A DNA stretch of 64,000 nt from Mesorhizobium sophorae (GCF_002270415.1 NZ_NNRI01000021.1:434001-498000); one strand, 5' to 3'. Shown: positions 1 through 9,101, numbered from the stretch's first letter. Made by a program: numbers and translations. Notes: generated by a model not told the origin, from the letters alone.

Positions 1-765
1 AGTCTTACCATAGGCGTAGGCGCCGCCGTAGATCGGGTTCTCGATCATCCGGTGGATGGTCGCATAGCTCGGCCTGCGCCAGACCACTTCGCCATTGTTG
101 CGCTTGGCGGGCAAATCCAGCCCATGTTCGAGGAACCACATCAAGGCCTGACGGGCGCTGCCGAGCTCAGCAACCTTGTCGAACACCAGGGTAATGGATT
201 CCTGCACACGCCGATCAGGTTCCTTCTCAAGCCGATCGCCGACCTTCACGAAGCCGACAGGGGCTGCGACGACGAGTTCGCCGCGGCGGGCCTTCTCGTA
301 GCGGGCCGACAGCGAACGCTGGCGCAGAAGATCGAGTTCATACTCGTTGAGACTGCCCTTCAATCCCAGCAGCAGCCGATCATTGCCCTGACGCGGCGCA
401 TAGACCGTCTCCTGGTCGATCAGCACGGTATCGACGACACGACACATCTCGATAAGCTGCTGCCAGTCGCGGCTGTTGCGGGCAAACCGCGACACCTCCC
501 GTGCCGCAACCGCCCCGACCTTGCCGAGACAGACCTCAGCGACCATCCGATCGAAGCCGGCGCGTACGACGCCGCCGGCGGCGGAACGGCCGAGATCGTC
601 ATCGATCGTCTCTACGCGAGACCAGCCAAGGGCCGTCAGGCGGTCGCGCATCGCATATTGAAGCATGCTGCTCTCACGATTGTGCAGGACCTGATGGGCT
701 GACGACTGCCGCACATACAGGATCGCTTTGCGCTCCAGATGATGCGGCCCAATCTTCTCATGCAT
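1..765 (-). CDS. Large serine site-specific recombinase, 3' part outside window
   Basis: The minus strand is open from the ATG at 765 to the window edge, giving 255 residues of a resolvase/invertase-type recombinase. The N-terminal catalytic domain shows YVRQSSAHQV with the presumed nucleophilic serine, then FDRM, VSRFAR, DW..LIE and LLGLKGSLNEYEL, all typical of this domain. The start of the following recombinase domain (YATIHRMIENPIYGGAYAYG) is visible. Full-length relatives are about 500-700 residues, so more than half is missing. A second ATG lies one codon upstream (768). The start overlaps the end of the small gene at 758-961, so the two are probably translationally coupled, as in the second recombinase module at 6556-8246. 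Confidence 0.85.
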   Translation of the reverse strand, partial: MHEKIGPHHLERKAILYVRQSSAHQVLHNRESSMLQYAMRDRLTALGWSRVETIDDDLGRSAAGGVVRAGFDRMVAEVCLGKVGAVAAREVSRFARNSRDWQQLIEMCRVVDTVLIDQETVYAPRQGNDRLLLGLKGSLNEYELDLLRQRSLSARYEKARRGELVVAAPVGFVKVGDRLEKEPDRRVQESITLVFDKVAELGSARQALMWFLEHGLDLPAKRNNGEVVWRRPSYATIHRMIENPIYGGAYAYGKT

Positions 766-961
766 CATGATCCGCGCCCTCCCGTTTTGCGGCACCCTCG
801 CCGTCGACGTGCCCGAGGATCAGGCTGACCATCAGCTTCGTCACTGATCGGCGCGCCTCGGCCGGCAGCGCCTGCCATTGCGGCGTCTGCACCGTGTCGG
901 CGTCGTTCGGCTTCGAGAACAGATCGAACTGGTATGTCGTGGGCTGGCGCGGCATGGACAT
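758..961 (-). CDS. Small protein in front of serine recombinase (unknown function)
   Basis: A 67-residue reading frame (MSMPRQPTTYQFDLFSKPND at the N-terminus) starts at the ATG at 961 after a GGGGAG-like ribosome site and overlaps the recombinase start. I recognise no domain. Small genes immediately in front of this recombinase type recur in rhizobial mobile elements; the other module in this window has one too (6556-6765), although the two small proteins do not look alike. It probably belongs to the mobile element. The ATG is chosen because upstream codons in this frame are low-complexity Arg/Trp residues that look non-coding. Confidence 0.55.
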   Translation of the reverse strand: MSMPRQPTTYQFDLFSKPNDADTVQTPQWQALPAEARRSVTKLMVSLILGHVDGEGAAKREGADHDA

Positions 962-1205
962 CTCCCCGATTCGCGTGACAGCCCAATGCTGCGCCCATCT
1001 CCGGCGATTGCGATGGGGCGCCCGTGTCGTGGAGCAGTTTCGCCAGGGTGCCCAGCGCGGCAAGGTAGACGTGCGGAGCAGTCGTTATGCGCCAGCTCGC
1101 GCTGAGACTCCGATCGAACATCCACCCAGGAACCTCCAGCCAGCGATCCGATACCCGGCCAGAAAGACTGCAGCGGAAAACCTCTGCTTCGTTCTTGTCG
1201 ATCAC
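765..1205 (-). CDS. Possible recombinase-module protein, 3' end uncertain
   Basis: This minus-strand frame begins near the GTG at 1205. It contains a protein-like stretch (RWLEVPGWMFDR, then PHVYLAALGTLAKLLHDTGA) that resembles small proteins encoded two genes upstream of serine recombinases in proteobacterial elements. Beyond about position 965 the frame runs through the next gene and loses protein character, so the true stop was probably lost or a frameshift has occurred. The 5' end lies next to the IS3 remnant and may be truncated. Function unknown. Confidence 0.35.
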   Translation of the reverse strand: MIDKNEAEVFRCSLSGRVSDRWLEVPGWMFDRSLSASWRITTAPHVYLAALGTLAKLLHDTGAPSQSPEMGAALGCHANRGDVHAAPAHDIPVRSVLEAERRRHGADAAMAGAAGRGAPISDEADGQPDPRARRRRGCRKTGGRGS

Positions 1206-1296
1206 TTCATGAATATGGACCTGGCGACCCGCCCAAGGATGCCATGGATAGAGAAACTCGCGCTCCGGGCCGGTCCCGTGGGTGTTCCGTCGCCGA

Positions 1297-1480
1297 GTTG
1301 TTCAACACCGCGAGGCCTCATTCCTCGCTCGGCTACCAGACCCCGGCGGCATACGCCGAGGACATCACCGCAACCGGCTCCGACGCTGTGCTGATGGAAG
1401 GCTCTGCGCCTCCGCCGGTTGCTCAACCCGCGCCAAGAGGCGTAACAGAAACGGCCAAGGCTCTAATCGCCGCTGGATGA
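1297..1480 (+). pseudogene. IS3-family transposase, C-terminal remnant
   Basis: About 60 codons encode the extreme C-terminus of an IS3-family OrfB transposase: the motif FNTARPHSSLGYQTPAAYAE corresponds to the region after the last catalytic Glu of the DDE domain. The catalytic residues themselves are absent. Just downstream (about 1484-1498) lies TTCAGTGGCAGGTCA, whose reverse complement TGACCTGCCACTGAA looks like an IS3-type terminal inverted repeat. This is therefore the right end of an IS3 element whose left part was lost next to the recombinase module. Confidence 0.75.
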
Positions 1481-1498
1481 ATGTTCAGTGGCAGGTCA

Positions 1499-1900
1499 GA
1501 CGGGCTAGTGGCCCGTTACCCCATCTAGCCCGTCGGACATTCAAGGGCGTCGCCGTTCCGCTCGCCTACAAGATCGCGAAGATCATCTAGGCCCGGCTGA
1601 CAAGGGCTGGACCTATTGGAACCTCGGTGTAATAGAGGCTAAGGAAATCGCCTGAACCAAGAGATCGTCTGCGCAGATCTGTTCTTCGACTTTACATTTT
1701 GAAATCAACTTTTAGCAAAGTTAAACATTATACAACGGTGCACATACAACTTTTAACATATAATAATTTTACGAGTTGCCGGAATTTGATATAGATTTGA
1801 CGATGTCGACCACGCCGCAAAGAGCTTGGCATCAGACTGCTTTGGGCATTGTTGGTGCCTGTGACAACATCCAGCGTAAAATTGCTGTGGAGAAGAGACT
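1499..1900. other. Gene-free region upstream of luxR-type gene
   Basis: No coding feature is recognisable. The region starts with an inverted repeat (1499-1508 GACGGGCTAG and 1525-1534 CTAGCCCGTC) that matches the outer ends of the IS1380 copies in this window. From about 1690 it becomes markedly AT-rich, unlike the surrounding DNA, consistent with a promoter region for the gene at 1901. Confidence 0.5.
1707..1722. promoter_or_regulatory. Inverted repeat, possible LuxR operator
   Basis: AACTTT-TAGC-AAAGTT is a perfect 6-bp dyad with a 4-bp centre in the AT-rich leader about 180 bp before the LuxR start. A related half (ACAACTTTTAAC) follows at about 1746. It is shorter than a classical 18-20 bp lux/tra box, so its role as an operator is only inferred from position. 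Confidence 0.25.
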
Positions 1901-2728
1901 ATGGAACGCCCGCGGACGACTACAGTCTCTCAATTTCGAGGGCGATCAACCAAAGCCCGACCAACTTTGCATTTTCCTCAGGCTACCGAGGAGAAGTTTG
2001 CCGTCGAGTTCGGCCGATTTCTGGACCGCACCAACGGTGTTGCTCAATCCGAGCAGTTGTTTGATTTGTTGTCTGCTTTTGCTCTGAATTTTGATTGCCG
2101 ATGGGTCGCCTATGGCTCAATTACATCCAACCAAAAAGGTTTAAAGCCGGTCCGATGCGATCCGGCCGTCTTGCTGAACTTTCCTGAGGAATGGCAGGAG
2201 CGCTCTTTCGAAATGGGTTACGACCGGATAGACCCCATCGTCAAGACATGTCGAACGCGACCAGACGCCTTTCGATGGAGCGAGGTTTACAATGATGTAA
2301 GCACGACGGAAGACGAACGGCGAGTTTTCGACGAGGCTGCGACGTTCGGCTTAAGGTCAGGCATTAGCGTCCCGTTGCACGGCCCCGACCGCAGTTTTTC
2401 GATCATGAGCTTCGCTCAAGTCTGGAATGGAGAGCTCCACAATAGAACAATCACTTACTTGCAACTTGCGGCGTTACATTTCCATCTCAAAGTCACTGAG
2501 TCCGCCATTTCGAGCGACACGGAAAGCGAACCCGACCTCTCTCCGAGAGAAAAGGAGTGTATCTTATGGATAGCCAGAGGAAAATCCTCCTGGGAAATAG
2601 GGCGGATTGTAGGAATATCGATTGACACAGTGAATTTCCACGTCAAAAATGTATTGCGAAAAATGGATACCCCGAATAGGACGGCGGCGGCTATAAAGGC
2701 CATAAACTTAGGAATTATAGACTTTTAA
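1901..2728 (+). CDS. LuxR-family autoinducer-binding transcriptional regulator
   Basis: The 275-residue protein has an N-terminal autoinducer-binding domain (about residues 40-195) and a C-terminal LuxR-type helix-turn-helix (about 210-270). Family landmarks are visible: the W and Y of CRWVAYGS, the DP of YDRIDPIV, the W of FRWSEV and the G of LRSGISVPL. These correspond to the acyl-homoserine-lactone pocket residues of TraR/LuxR. The HTH reads SPREKECILWIARGKSSWEI followed by VNFHVKNVLRKM. GGAG 8 bp before the ATG supports the start. It is about 35 residues longer at the N-terminus than typical relatives. No LuxI-type synthase is in the window, so it behaves as a solo or responds to a signal made elsewhere. 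Confidence 0.88.
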   Translation: MERPRTTTVSQFRGRSTKARPTLHFPQATEEKFAVEFGRFLDRTNGVAQSEQLFDLLSAFALNFDCRWVAYGSITSNQKGLKPVRCDPAVLLNFPEEWQERSFEMGYDRIDPIVKTCRTRPDAFRWSEVYNDVSTTEDERRVFDEAATFGLRSGISVPLHGPDRSFSIMSFAQVWNGELHNRTITYLQLAALHFHLKVTESAISSDTESEPDLSPREKECILWIARGKSSWEIGRIVGISIDTVNFHVKNVLRKMDTPNRTAAAIKAINLGIIDF

Positions 2729-2919
2729 GACACAATACACGACTCATAGGTTTTTGAAGGGTTTTGGGAAATACCTCAGATTGACCGTATAGCCCCGAAC
2801 CAGGCCGACGATCAGAACCCCCAACGTCTATAGTCGCGAATTGCGCCGCACGAAATGACGCTTTAGGATTTCGATTTGGGGGGTGTGAATCGGCGTGGCT
2901 GGATCCTTTTGGCGAAGAC

Positions 2920-3738
2920 GGTGGCGTCGCCTTAACTTGGGTTGGGCACGGGATGCCCCGATGTGGCCTCTTCACGCGGCTGTCGACAAAGCGATTTGCC
3001 TCCAGACCGCCATAGCGGCGGCTCGAATGTCGCGGTGATCGGCGGCTATCAGATGTTTCCGGTGAAGATTGAAGAGGTTGGCGATCGGGCCATGGATGGA
3101 AACGAAGCGCTGGCATTGTCGTGCCGACTTGAACCGGATCATACCTCGTTCTCGCCGCCGAACTGCCAGATGAGAATTCTCCGCTCGGTTATTCAGCCCC
3201 TTATGCGATCGATGCTCGACACCTGGCATGATTTCCCTTTGGCCGCATCGTAGGATCTGAGCTTGTCGGGGATCATGACGCGCGGCGTGATGCCTTGCCC
3301 TTTCAGCAGCTTTCGCATCAGCTTCAAGGCCGCCTTCTTATTCCGGCGGCTCTGGATCAAGGCATCGAGAACATAGCTATCGGCATCGACGACCCGCCAC
3401 AGCCAGAATTTCTTGCCCTTGATAGCAACGACCATTTCGTCGAGATGCCACTTGTCGGCAAAACTGCCCCTGGACCGCCGCCGGATGGAGCGGGCATATC
3501 CGCGGCCGAACTTGGCAGCCCATTCCGCGACAGTCTGGAACGAGACTTCGATGCCGCGCTCGGCCAGAATATCTTCCACATGACGCAGGCTCAGTGGAAA
3601 TCGGAAGTCGAGCCACGCCGCATGCGCTATGATCTCGGCAGGAAAACGATGACGCTTGTATCGGAGCGTCATAATATCGGTGGGCGGGTGCGGGCTCATG
3701 CCCGTAAAGTCCGCCGAAAATGTTAAGGCGACGCTACC
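2920..3738. mobile_element. IS6-family insertion sequence, 819 bp
   Basis: The element is bounded by near-perfect 17-bp inverted repeats, GGTGGCGTCGCCTTAAC at 2920-2936 and the complement of GGTAGCGTCGCCTTAAC at 3722-3738. It holds a single IS6 transposase gene on the minus strand, frameshifted. The flanking 8-mers (GCGAAGAC and CCATACTC) do not match, so no target duplication is left. That fits replicative IS6 cointegrate formation or later rearrangement. The 190 bp before it (2729-2919) hold nothing I recognise. Confidence 0.8.
2972..3699 (-). pseudogene. IS6-family transposase with single-base frameshift
   Basis: The N-terminal part (3699 down to about 3237) encodes MTLRYKRHRFPAEIIAHAAW and the start of the catalytic domain with WHLDEM. 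The C-terminal part (3229 to 2972) continues in another frame with GVEHRSHKGLNNRAENSHL. The junction is near 3237: the strand reads GCCAAAGGGAAATC where an uninterrupted frame would need one more A (AAAAGGG). A single deleted A in a homopolymer therefore separates the halves. Whether this kills the element or is a sequencing error cannot be told from the sequence. Confidence 0.85.
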
Positions 3739-3784
3739 CCATACTCTCCGTTTGACCTTCTCACACTTTGGCAGCCCGCTCTAG

Positions 3785-5406
3785 CCCGTCTTATGCACGA
3801 CGACCCGTCTGAGGGGCTGGCGGATGTAGCTTAAGCGATTGATGTGGCGTAGGATTTTGGTGCTGAAGCCATTCCTGTCGCCCACATCTTGCGAGCCACA
3901 CCCGCCATGACCGACGATACGTTGCTGCCGTTCTCGTTTCCAGCCGTTGGACGCAAGAAGATCACAGCTGCGTTTGACGGCGGACGCATCACCTCGGATG
4001 GCGGCGTGATGCTGCTGGCCGCGGCCGAGCGGCGGCTGCACCTGGCTGACAGGCTTGCCGCTGCGATCCAGGATCCGCGCGATCCAGCGCGCGTGACGCA
4101 CGCCATGGCTGACATCCTGCGCGCCCGCATCTTCGCCATCGCCTGCGGTTATGAGGACGCCAACGATCTCGATCGGCTGCGCACCGATCCGGCCTTCAAG
4201 CTCGCCTGTGGTCAGCTGCCCGACAGTGGGAATGACCTGTGCTCGCAGCCGACGTGTTCGCGGCTGGAGAACCTGCCGGACCTGCGCACTGTCATCCGGC
4301 TGGGCCGGGTACTGGTGGATCTGTGGCTGTCGAGCTATGTCGCGCCGCCCAAAAGCGTGACGCTCGACATCGATGACACGCTCGATGCCGTTCACGGCCA
4401 TCAGCAGCTGTCGCTCTTCAATGCTCATTACGACGAGCGCTGCTTCTTGCCGATCCACATTTACGACGCCGCGACAGGGCGGCCGGTCGCCATGATCCTG
4501 CGTCCGGGAAAGACGCCGACGGGCAAAGAGATCCGCGGTCATCTGCGCCGGCTTGTCCGGATGATCCGCGCCCGCTGGCCGAGAACCCGCATTCTGATCC
4601 GCGGTGACAGCCCCTATGGGCGGGCGCAGGTCATGGCCTGGTGCGAGGATAATGCGGTCGACTACGTCTTCGGTCTGCCCGGCAACAAGGTTCTCCAGCG
4701 TCTCGTCGATGAAGTCGCCGATGATATCCGTACCCGCCGAGCGCTCGAGCACAAGCCGGCGCTGCGCGGCTACACCGAGACCCGATACAAAGCGAAATCC
4801 TGGAAGATGCATCGCCGCGCCTGCGCCCGCATCGAGGCGACCAAGCTCGGCCTCGACATCCGCTTCGTCGTCACCAACCTCGCCAACGGCTCGGCCCAGC
4901 ACATCTACGACGTGGTCTATTGCCCCCGCGGCCAGGCCGAGAATCTGATCAAGATGCACAAGAGCCAGCTTGCCTCGGACCGCACCTCCTGCCGCTCACC
5001 AATTGCCAATCAGGTGCGCCTCGTCCTGCACACTGCCGCATACTGGCTGATGCTCACGCTGCGTGACGCGGTGCCCAAAACCCACCAGCTCAGCAAAGCC
5101 GAGTTCGCCACTTTGCGGCTCAGGCTCCTTAAGCTCGGCGCCCGCGTCACCGAAACCGTCTCGCGCATCCGCCTGGCCTTCGCCGCAGCCTGTCCCGAAG
5201 ACAGCTTGTTCCGCGCGATCGCCATCACGCTGCAGCCGGCAGCACCATGAGCGCCGGGGCATATCGAATGCCCCCGCCGAACCCCACATCTCTACCCTCC
5301 AGCGCGTTCAACAAGTCCAGCCCAAGCCGCGGTGAAAAAGACGCCTCAACCATCCGCGCCGGCTCGCTGGCGGCAAACGCGCAATCGCGCTCATGAATAA
5401 GACGGG
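3785..5406. mobile_element. IS1380-family element, copy 1 (intact, 1622 bp)
   Basis: The element starts CCCGTCTTATGCACGA and ends ...AATAAGACGGG, giving terminal inverted repeats CCCGTCTTAT. It is flanked on both sides by CTAG (3781-3784 and 5407-5410), the expected 4-bp target duplication. It has the same length as copy 2 at 49064-50685, and copy 3 at 57735-58514 is an internally deleted derivative. Confidence 0.9.
3907..5250 (+). CDS. IS1380-family transposase
   Basis: The 447-residue DDE transposase starts MTDDTLLPFSFPAVGRKKIT. Family features are the N-terminal FDGGRITSDGGVMLL block, the LDIDDTLDAVHGHQQLSLFN motif with catalytic aspartates, the ILIRGDSPYGR motif, and the C-terminal region around PRGQAENLIKMHKSQLASDR with the likely catalytic Glu. 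The protein is the same as that of copy 2. It fills most of the 1622-bp element and is probably functional. The long opposite-strand frame here is a mirror artefact. Confidence 0.92.
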   Translation: MTDDTLLPFSFPAVGRKKITAAFDGGRITSDGGVMLLAAAERRLHLADRLAAAIQDPRDPARVTHAMADILRARIFAIACGYEDANDLDRLRTDPAFKLACGQLPDSGNDLCSQPTCSRLENLPDLRTVIRLGRVLVDLWLSSYVAPPKSVTLDIDDTLDAVHGHQQLSLFNAHYDERCFLPIHIYDAATGRPVAMILRPGKTPTGKEIRGHLRRLVRMIRARWPRTRILIRGDSPYGRAQVMAWCEDNAVDYVFGLPGNKVLQRLVDEVADDIRTRRALEHKPALRGYTETRYKAKSWKMHRRACARIEATKLGLDIRFVVTNLANGSAQHIYDVVYCPRGQAENLIKMHKSQLASDRTSCRSPIANQVRLVLHTAAYWLMLTLRDAVPKTHQLSKAEFATLRLRLLKLGARVTETVSRIRLAFAAACPEDSLFRAIAITLQPAAP

Positions 5407-5479
5407 CTAGCGACGCGAGGTACCAATCACTATGCGGCCTTAATCGTACGGATCCGTAGTGTCAGTGGCCCCGAGTACA

Positions 5480-5596
5480 TCATCCGCCGAAGCGGTCGAA
5501 ACCTGGTAGCCGGAATTCGATGCCCAGGAGGGCGGTCAGCGTCGCGTCATTGAAGGTCTTGAACGACCGCCAGAAGCAGAGGTCGGAGCCGCACTG
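5480..5596 (-). other. Possible gene-end remnant of unknown origin
   Basis: Between the IS1380 copy and the IS5-type element, the minus strand reads as about 38 codons ending in a stop (LCFWRSFKTFNDATLTALLG...LPGFDRFGG). The composition is protein-like and could be the C-terminus of a gene destroyed by the insertions. I do not recognise the family. Confidence 0.25.
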
Positions 5597-5682
5597 AAGT
5601 CTAAGTGTCCGTTCCAAAAAGAGGTGAGTGATTTCAGCGGGTTGTGATTCTGTCGGATTGCTGAGATACGACGGAGATCACG

Positions 5683-6374
5683 ATGCCCTGGACCGAAACC
5701 ACTCGCCCTCACTATGAACGGCGCTGCCCGCGCTACGCAAGCGACCTGACGGACGCGGAGTGGGCGCTGATCGAGCCGCTGATGCCGGCGCCGAACCGGA
5801 TCGGCCGGCCCCGCAAGACGGACCTGCGCGAGGTTGTGAACGCGCTGCTTTACATGGCGTCGTCGGGCGGAGCATGGCGGCTTCTGCCCAAGGACTTCCC
5901 CCCGTTCTCGACGGTGCAGAAATACTTCTGGCACTGGCGCGACGAAGGATTGCTGCGCGCCATCAACAACGAACTCGTCATGGCGGCGCGCGAACGGGAA
6001 GGCCGGGAGGCGAGCCCGTCCGCCGGCGTCATCGACAGTCAGAGCGTGAAAACCACCGAAAGCGGCGGCGTTCGTGGCTTCGACGCCGGCAAGAAGATCA
6101 TGGGCCGCAAGCGGCACATCGTCGTCGACACGCTGGGCCTGCTGGTCGGCGTCGTCGTTCACGCCGCCGACATCCAGGACCGCGACGGCGCCCCGGCCGT
6201 CCTGAAATCCATCCTCAAGCGCTGGCCGTGGCTGCGCCATGTCTTTGCCGATGGCGGCTATGCGGGGCCGAAACTGCGCGGCGCCCTGCAAAAGATCGGC
6301 ACGTTCACGATGGAGATCGTCAAGCGGTCGGACAGCGCCAAAGGCTTCGAGGTCCTGCCGCGCCGATGGGTCGT
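5683..6374 (+). pseudogene. IS5-family transposase, 5' part (interrupted)
   Basis: The frame opens MPWTETTRPHYERRCPRYAS and continues through the DDE core: VIDSQSVKTTESGG with the first Asp and HVFADGGYAGPKL with the second. It runs to GFEVLPRRWVV at about 6374, where the reading is broken by an inserted element. The missing C-terminus (ERTFAWLGRCRRLAKD...) with the final catalytic Glu lies 4.6 kb downstream at 10962-11094. Joining at TCGT restores RRWVVERTFAW. Confidence 0.88.
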
Positions 6375-6555
6375 AGTCCGCTGTACAATGTTGCCAAGTT
6401 TGGTTTCGAGTGGTCGGTGCGCATTGAGCGTCCACGCCGTATGCGGTCGCTTGTTGAGGTTCGCCGCGGTTGGGATGCGAGTCGATTTGTCGCGGCCGAA
6501 TCAGAGCCAACTGCGGATTTAATGCGCCATCGACGGCCGAGCTACGAGCCGGCCG

Positions 6556-6765
6556 ATGGAGGCGCACATGGTCCGGCGCATGGATCGCCCTGTGCTGCGC
6601 ATACACGTGTCGTTCGAAGCGACAAGAACCGGCCCCCAACATCTGCTCGAGGCCTACGCCCATCTTGTGCCGACGGTACGGCGCACGAAGCAACGGCAGA
6701 AGCGTCGAGCGGACCCCTCATCGAAGGTGACGAAAGCGATGACGAGATCGGGAGGTGAGCAATGA
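6556..6765 (+). CDS. Small protein upstream of serine recombinase
   Basis: The 69-residue protein (MEAHMVRRMDRPVLRIHVSF...LLEAYAHLVPTVRR) overlaps the recombinase start by the ATGA at 6762-6765, indicating translational coupling. The stretch RPVLRIHVSFEATR...LLEAYAHLVP resembles small unannotated proteins that precede large serine recombinases in many rhizobial genomes. Its function is unknown; a role as accessory or directionality factor is only a guess from position. Confidence 0.6.
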   Translation: MEAHMVRRMDRPVLRIHVSFEATRTGPQHLLEAYAHLVPTVRRTKQRQKRRADPSSKVTKAMTRSGGEQ

Positions 6766-8246
6766 CCGAGACGCAATGTGCGCTCTATGCGCGGGTGTCG
6801 AGCGAGGCGCAGGCGCGCGATAACACGATTGCAAGTCAGGTGATTGCGTTGCAGGAACGCATTGCCACCGACGGCTTCATGCTTGAGCCAGGTTACAGCT
6901 ACGTGGATGACGGCTACAGTGGTTCGACATTGCTTCGACCGGCGCTGGAACGGCTGAGGGATGCGGTTGCCGGTGGCCAAGTCGACCGTCTCTATGTCCA
7001 CGCCCCCGATCGGCTCGCCCGCCGCTATGCCCATCAGGCGCTGCTGATCGACGAGTTTCGTCGTGCCGGTGTGGAGATCGTGTTCCTCAACCGCCCCATT
7101 GGTGGCACGGCCGAGGATGATCTATTGCTTCAGGTTCAGGGTGTGATCGCCGAATATGAACGGGCCAAAATCCTCGAGCGGAGCCGGCGTGGTCGCCGTC
7201 ACGCGGCACGCTCCGGCTCCGTCAGCGCGCTGACGGGTGCTCCCTTCGGCTACCGTTATGTGAGCCGCGACCAGAGTGGCGGCCTGGCACGCTTTGAGGT
7301 CGTGGAGGAGGAGGCACACATTGTTCGTCTGATCTTCGCATGGGTCGGCCTGGATCGCATGAGCTTGCGAGGGGTATGCCGCCGGCTCGAGCGGATCGGC
7401 TGCCGGACGCGGACAGGAACGACGCATTGGTACGCCTCCACGATCCGCGGCATGCTCGCCAATCCCGCCTATATCGGACGGGCCGCTTTCGGGCGAGCCC
7501 GCTACGTGCCGACACGACCGCGGTTGCGGCCGATCCGCGGCCACTCACAACCCTCGCCGCACGCCACTTCGCGCGTTCCCGTACCGCCTGAAGAGTGGAT
7601 CGAAATTCCTGTTCCCCCGCTCGTCGATCCGACCGAATTCGAGGCGGTCCATGCTCAGCTTGAGGAGAACCGGAAGCGCAAGCGCCAACGCACGCCGAGC
7701 TCGGACTGGCTGCTGCAGGGCCTCGCGGTGTGCCGGCGTTGCGGCTACGCCTATTATGGCAAGCGCGCACCTCGCGCCCGTAAGTACGACCCGACGGACA
7801 CGCTGCGCTACTATCGCTGTATCGGCACGGACGGTTATCGCTTCAGCGGCCACCCCGTTTGCGACAACCCGCAGGTGCGCGGCGATCACCTGGAAGAAGC
7901 GGTGTGGGATCAAGTCAAAGGTCTCCTGGAGGACCCGCGCCGCATGGCCGAGGAATACCGTCGCCGCCTCCTTGCGGCCCGTGACGCAGTCCGTGAGCCG
8001 GAGGAGATCGCCCGCCTCGAACTACAAATGGCCACCTTGCGTCGTGGCATCGGTCGGCTGATCGACAGCTATGCCGAGGGCATCATCGACAAGGCGGAAT
8101 TCGAACCGCGGATCGCGGGTCTGAAACAACGCCTTTCTCAGCTTCAGGTGCGGCACCAGGCAGCGGTCGACGTGGCCGAGAACGAACACGAGCTCTCACT
8201 CCTGATCAACCGTCTGGAAGGTAAGCGCGTAGGCATCCCCACGTAG
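6762..8246 (+). pseudogene. Large serine recombinase, 3' end displaced by IS66
   Basis: The visible 494 residues contain the resolvase catalytic domain (CALYARVSSEAQARDNTIAS with the active serine, DRLYVHAPDRLARR), a recombinase domain (HWYASTIRGMLANPAYIGRA), a zinc ribbon (CRRCGYAYYGK...CDNPQ) and a coiled-coil region (about residues 415-480). IS66 entered after LLINRLE (position 8220), so the last 8 residues come from IS66. The original C-terminal tail continues at 10759 after the 8-bp duplication. The catalytic and DNA-binding parts are complete, so a truncated product could retain some activity. Confidence 0.88.
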
Positions 8247-8276
8247 CGTGCAGGCGGTTGATCGCTCATTTTCAGC

Positions 8277-8684
8277 ATGAATCATGCGGAGAATCCTGTG
8301 AGCGACAGTATGAGCCATCATCGAACATTCGAGATTTTGACGGCGGAGCCTGTGCCGTCCCGACGCAAGCCGCGCCATCGGTCGGAAGACGAGAAGGCAC
8401 GGCTTGTCGCCGAAGCGTTCTCGCCAGGGGGCAATGTGTCGGCGGTTGCGCGTTCCGAGGGGCTGGATCCCTCGCAGCTCTATGCGTGGCGCCGCAAGGC
8501 GCTTTCGTCGGGCATGGTTGCGCCACTGACGGAGGCAGCGAGCAAGCCGGCGAAGTTCACGCGCTTTGAAGCGGTGGGCAGCGGCACGGTGGAAATCGTC
8601 ATTGGCGATGCCGTGGTGCGCGCCGGCGGCGATGTTGATCCCGATCGCCTGGCGAGGATCATCCGCGCGGTTCGCAAGGCATGA
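8277..8684 (+). CDS. tnpA: IS66 accessory protein TnpA
   Basis: The 135-residue protein has a helix-turn-helix near residues 30-70 (HRSEDEKARLVAEAFSPGGN, SQLYAWRRKAL) typical of IS66 TnpA, the DNA-recognition accessory protein. Its stop overlaps the tnpB start at 8681 (ATGA), indicating translational coupling. It is first in the IS66 operon, 56 bp from the left end. Confidence 0.88.
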   Translation: MNHAENPVSDSMSHHRTFEILTAEPVPSRRKPRHRSEDEKARLVAEAFSPGGNVSAVARSEGLDPSQLYAWRRKALSSGMVAPLTEAASKPAKFTRFEAVGSGTVEIVIGDAVVRAGGDVDPDRLARIIRAVRKA

Positions 8685-9025
8685 TCGCTTCCGGTGTGGT
8701 GGTTTACGTGTCGTGCCAGCCGGTCGACTTCCGCAAGGGCGCGGCATCTTTGATGGCGCTGGTCAGGGACGGCGGCCTGGACCCGTTCTCGGGGGCGCTT
8801 CACGTATTCCGTTCGAAGCGTGCGGACCGGGTTCGCATCGTGTGGTGGGACGGCAGCGGGGTGTGTCTTTATTCGAAGACTCTGGAAGATCACAGCTTCT
8901 GCTGGTCTGCGATATCGGCCGCGCGCATGCGTCTCGACCACGCCCAGTTGATGGCGCTTCTGGCCGGGCTAGACTGGAAAAAGATCCGTCCGGCCAGGGT
9001 CAGGCGGCCGTTATCGACGGGCTGA
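8681..9025 (+). CDS. tnpB: IS66 accessory protein TnpB
   Basis: The 114-residue protein carries the family signature QPVDFRKGAASLMALV and the core RVRIVWWDGSGVCLYSKTLE. TnpB is the second accessory protein of IS66 transposition. It overlaps tnpA by 4 nt and is followed after 76 bp by tnpC. Confidence 0.92.
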   Translation: MIASGVVVYVSCQPVDFRKGAASLMALVRDGGLDPFSGALHVFRSKRADRVRIVWWDGSGVCLYSKTLEDHSFCWSAISAARMRLDHAQLMALLAGLDWKKIRPARVRRPLSTG

Positions 9026-9101
9026 AACCGGCCTGCGGCAAGATGAATCATGGGGCTGTAACGGTTGGGAAAGCGGCTGTTTTTGTGCTCTGTTGCTTGC
9101 C

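Noticed and set aside
52..702. Plus-strand open frame of 216 codons
   Set aside because: It is antisense to the clear serine recombinase gene read on the minus strand and has no family resemblance of its own.
2715..3116. Minus-strand frame of 133 codons after the LuxR gene
   Set aside because: It runs into the IS6 element, has Pro/Ser/Arg-rich non-protein-like composition and no ribosome site.
3781..4959. Long minus-strand frame over IS1380 copy 1, and its mirror at 49511-50689
   Set aside because: It is opposite to the recognised transposase and appears in every copy only because the DNA is the same; high-GC codon bias leaves the antisense open.
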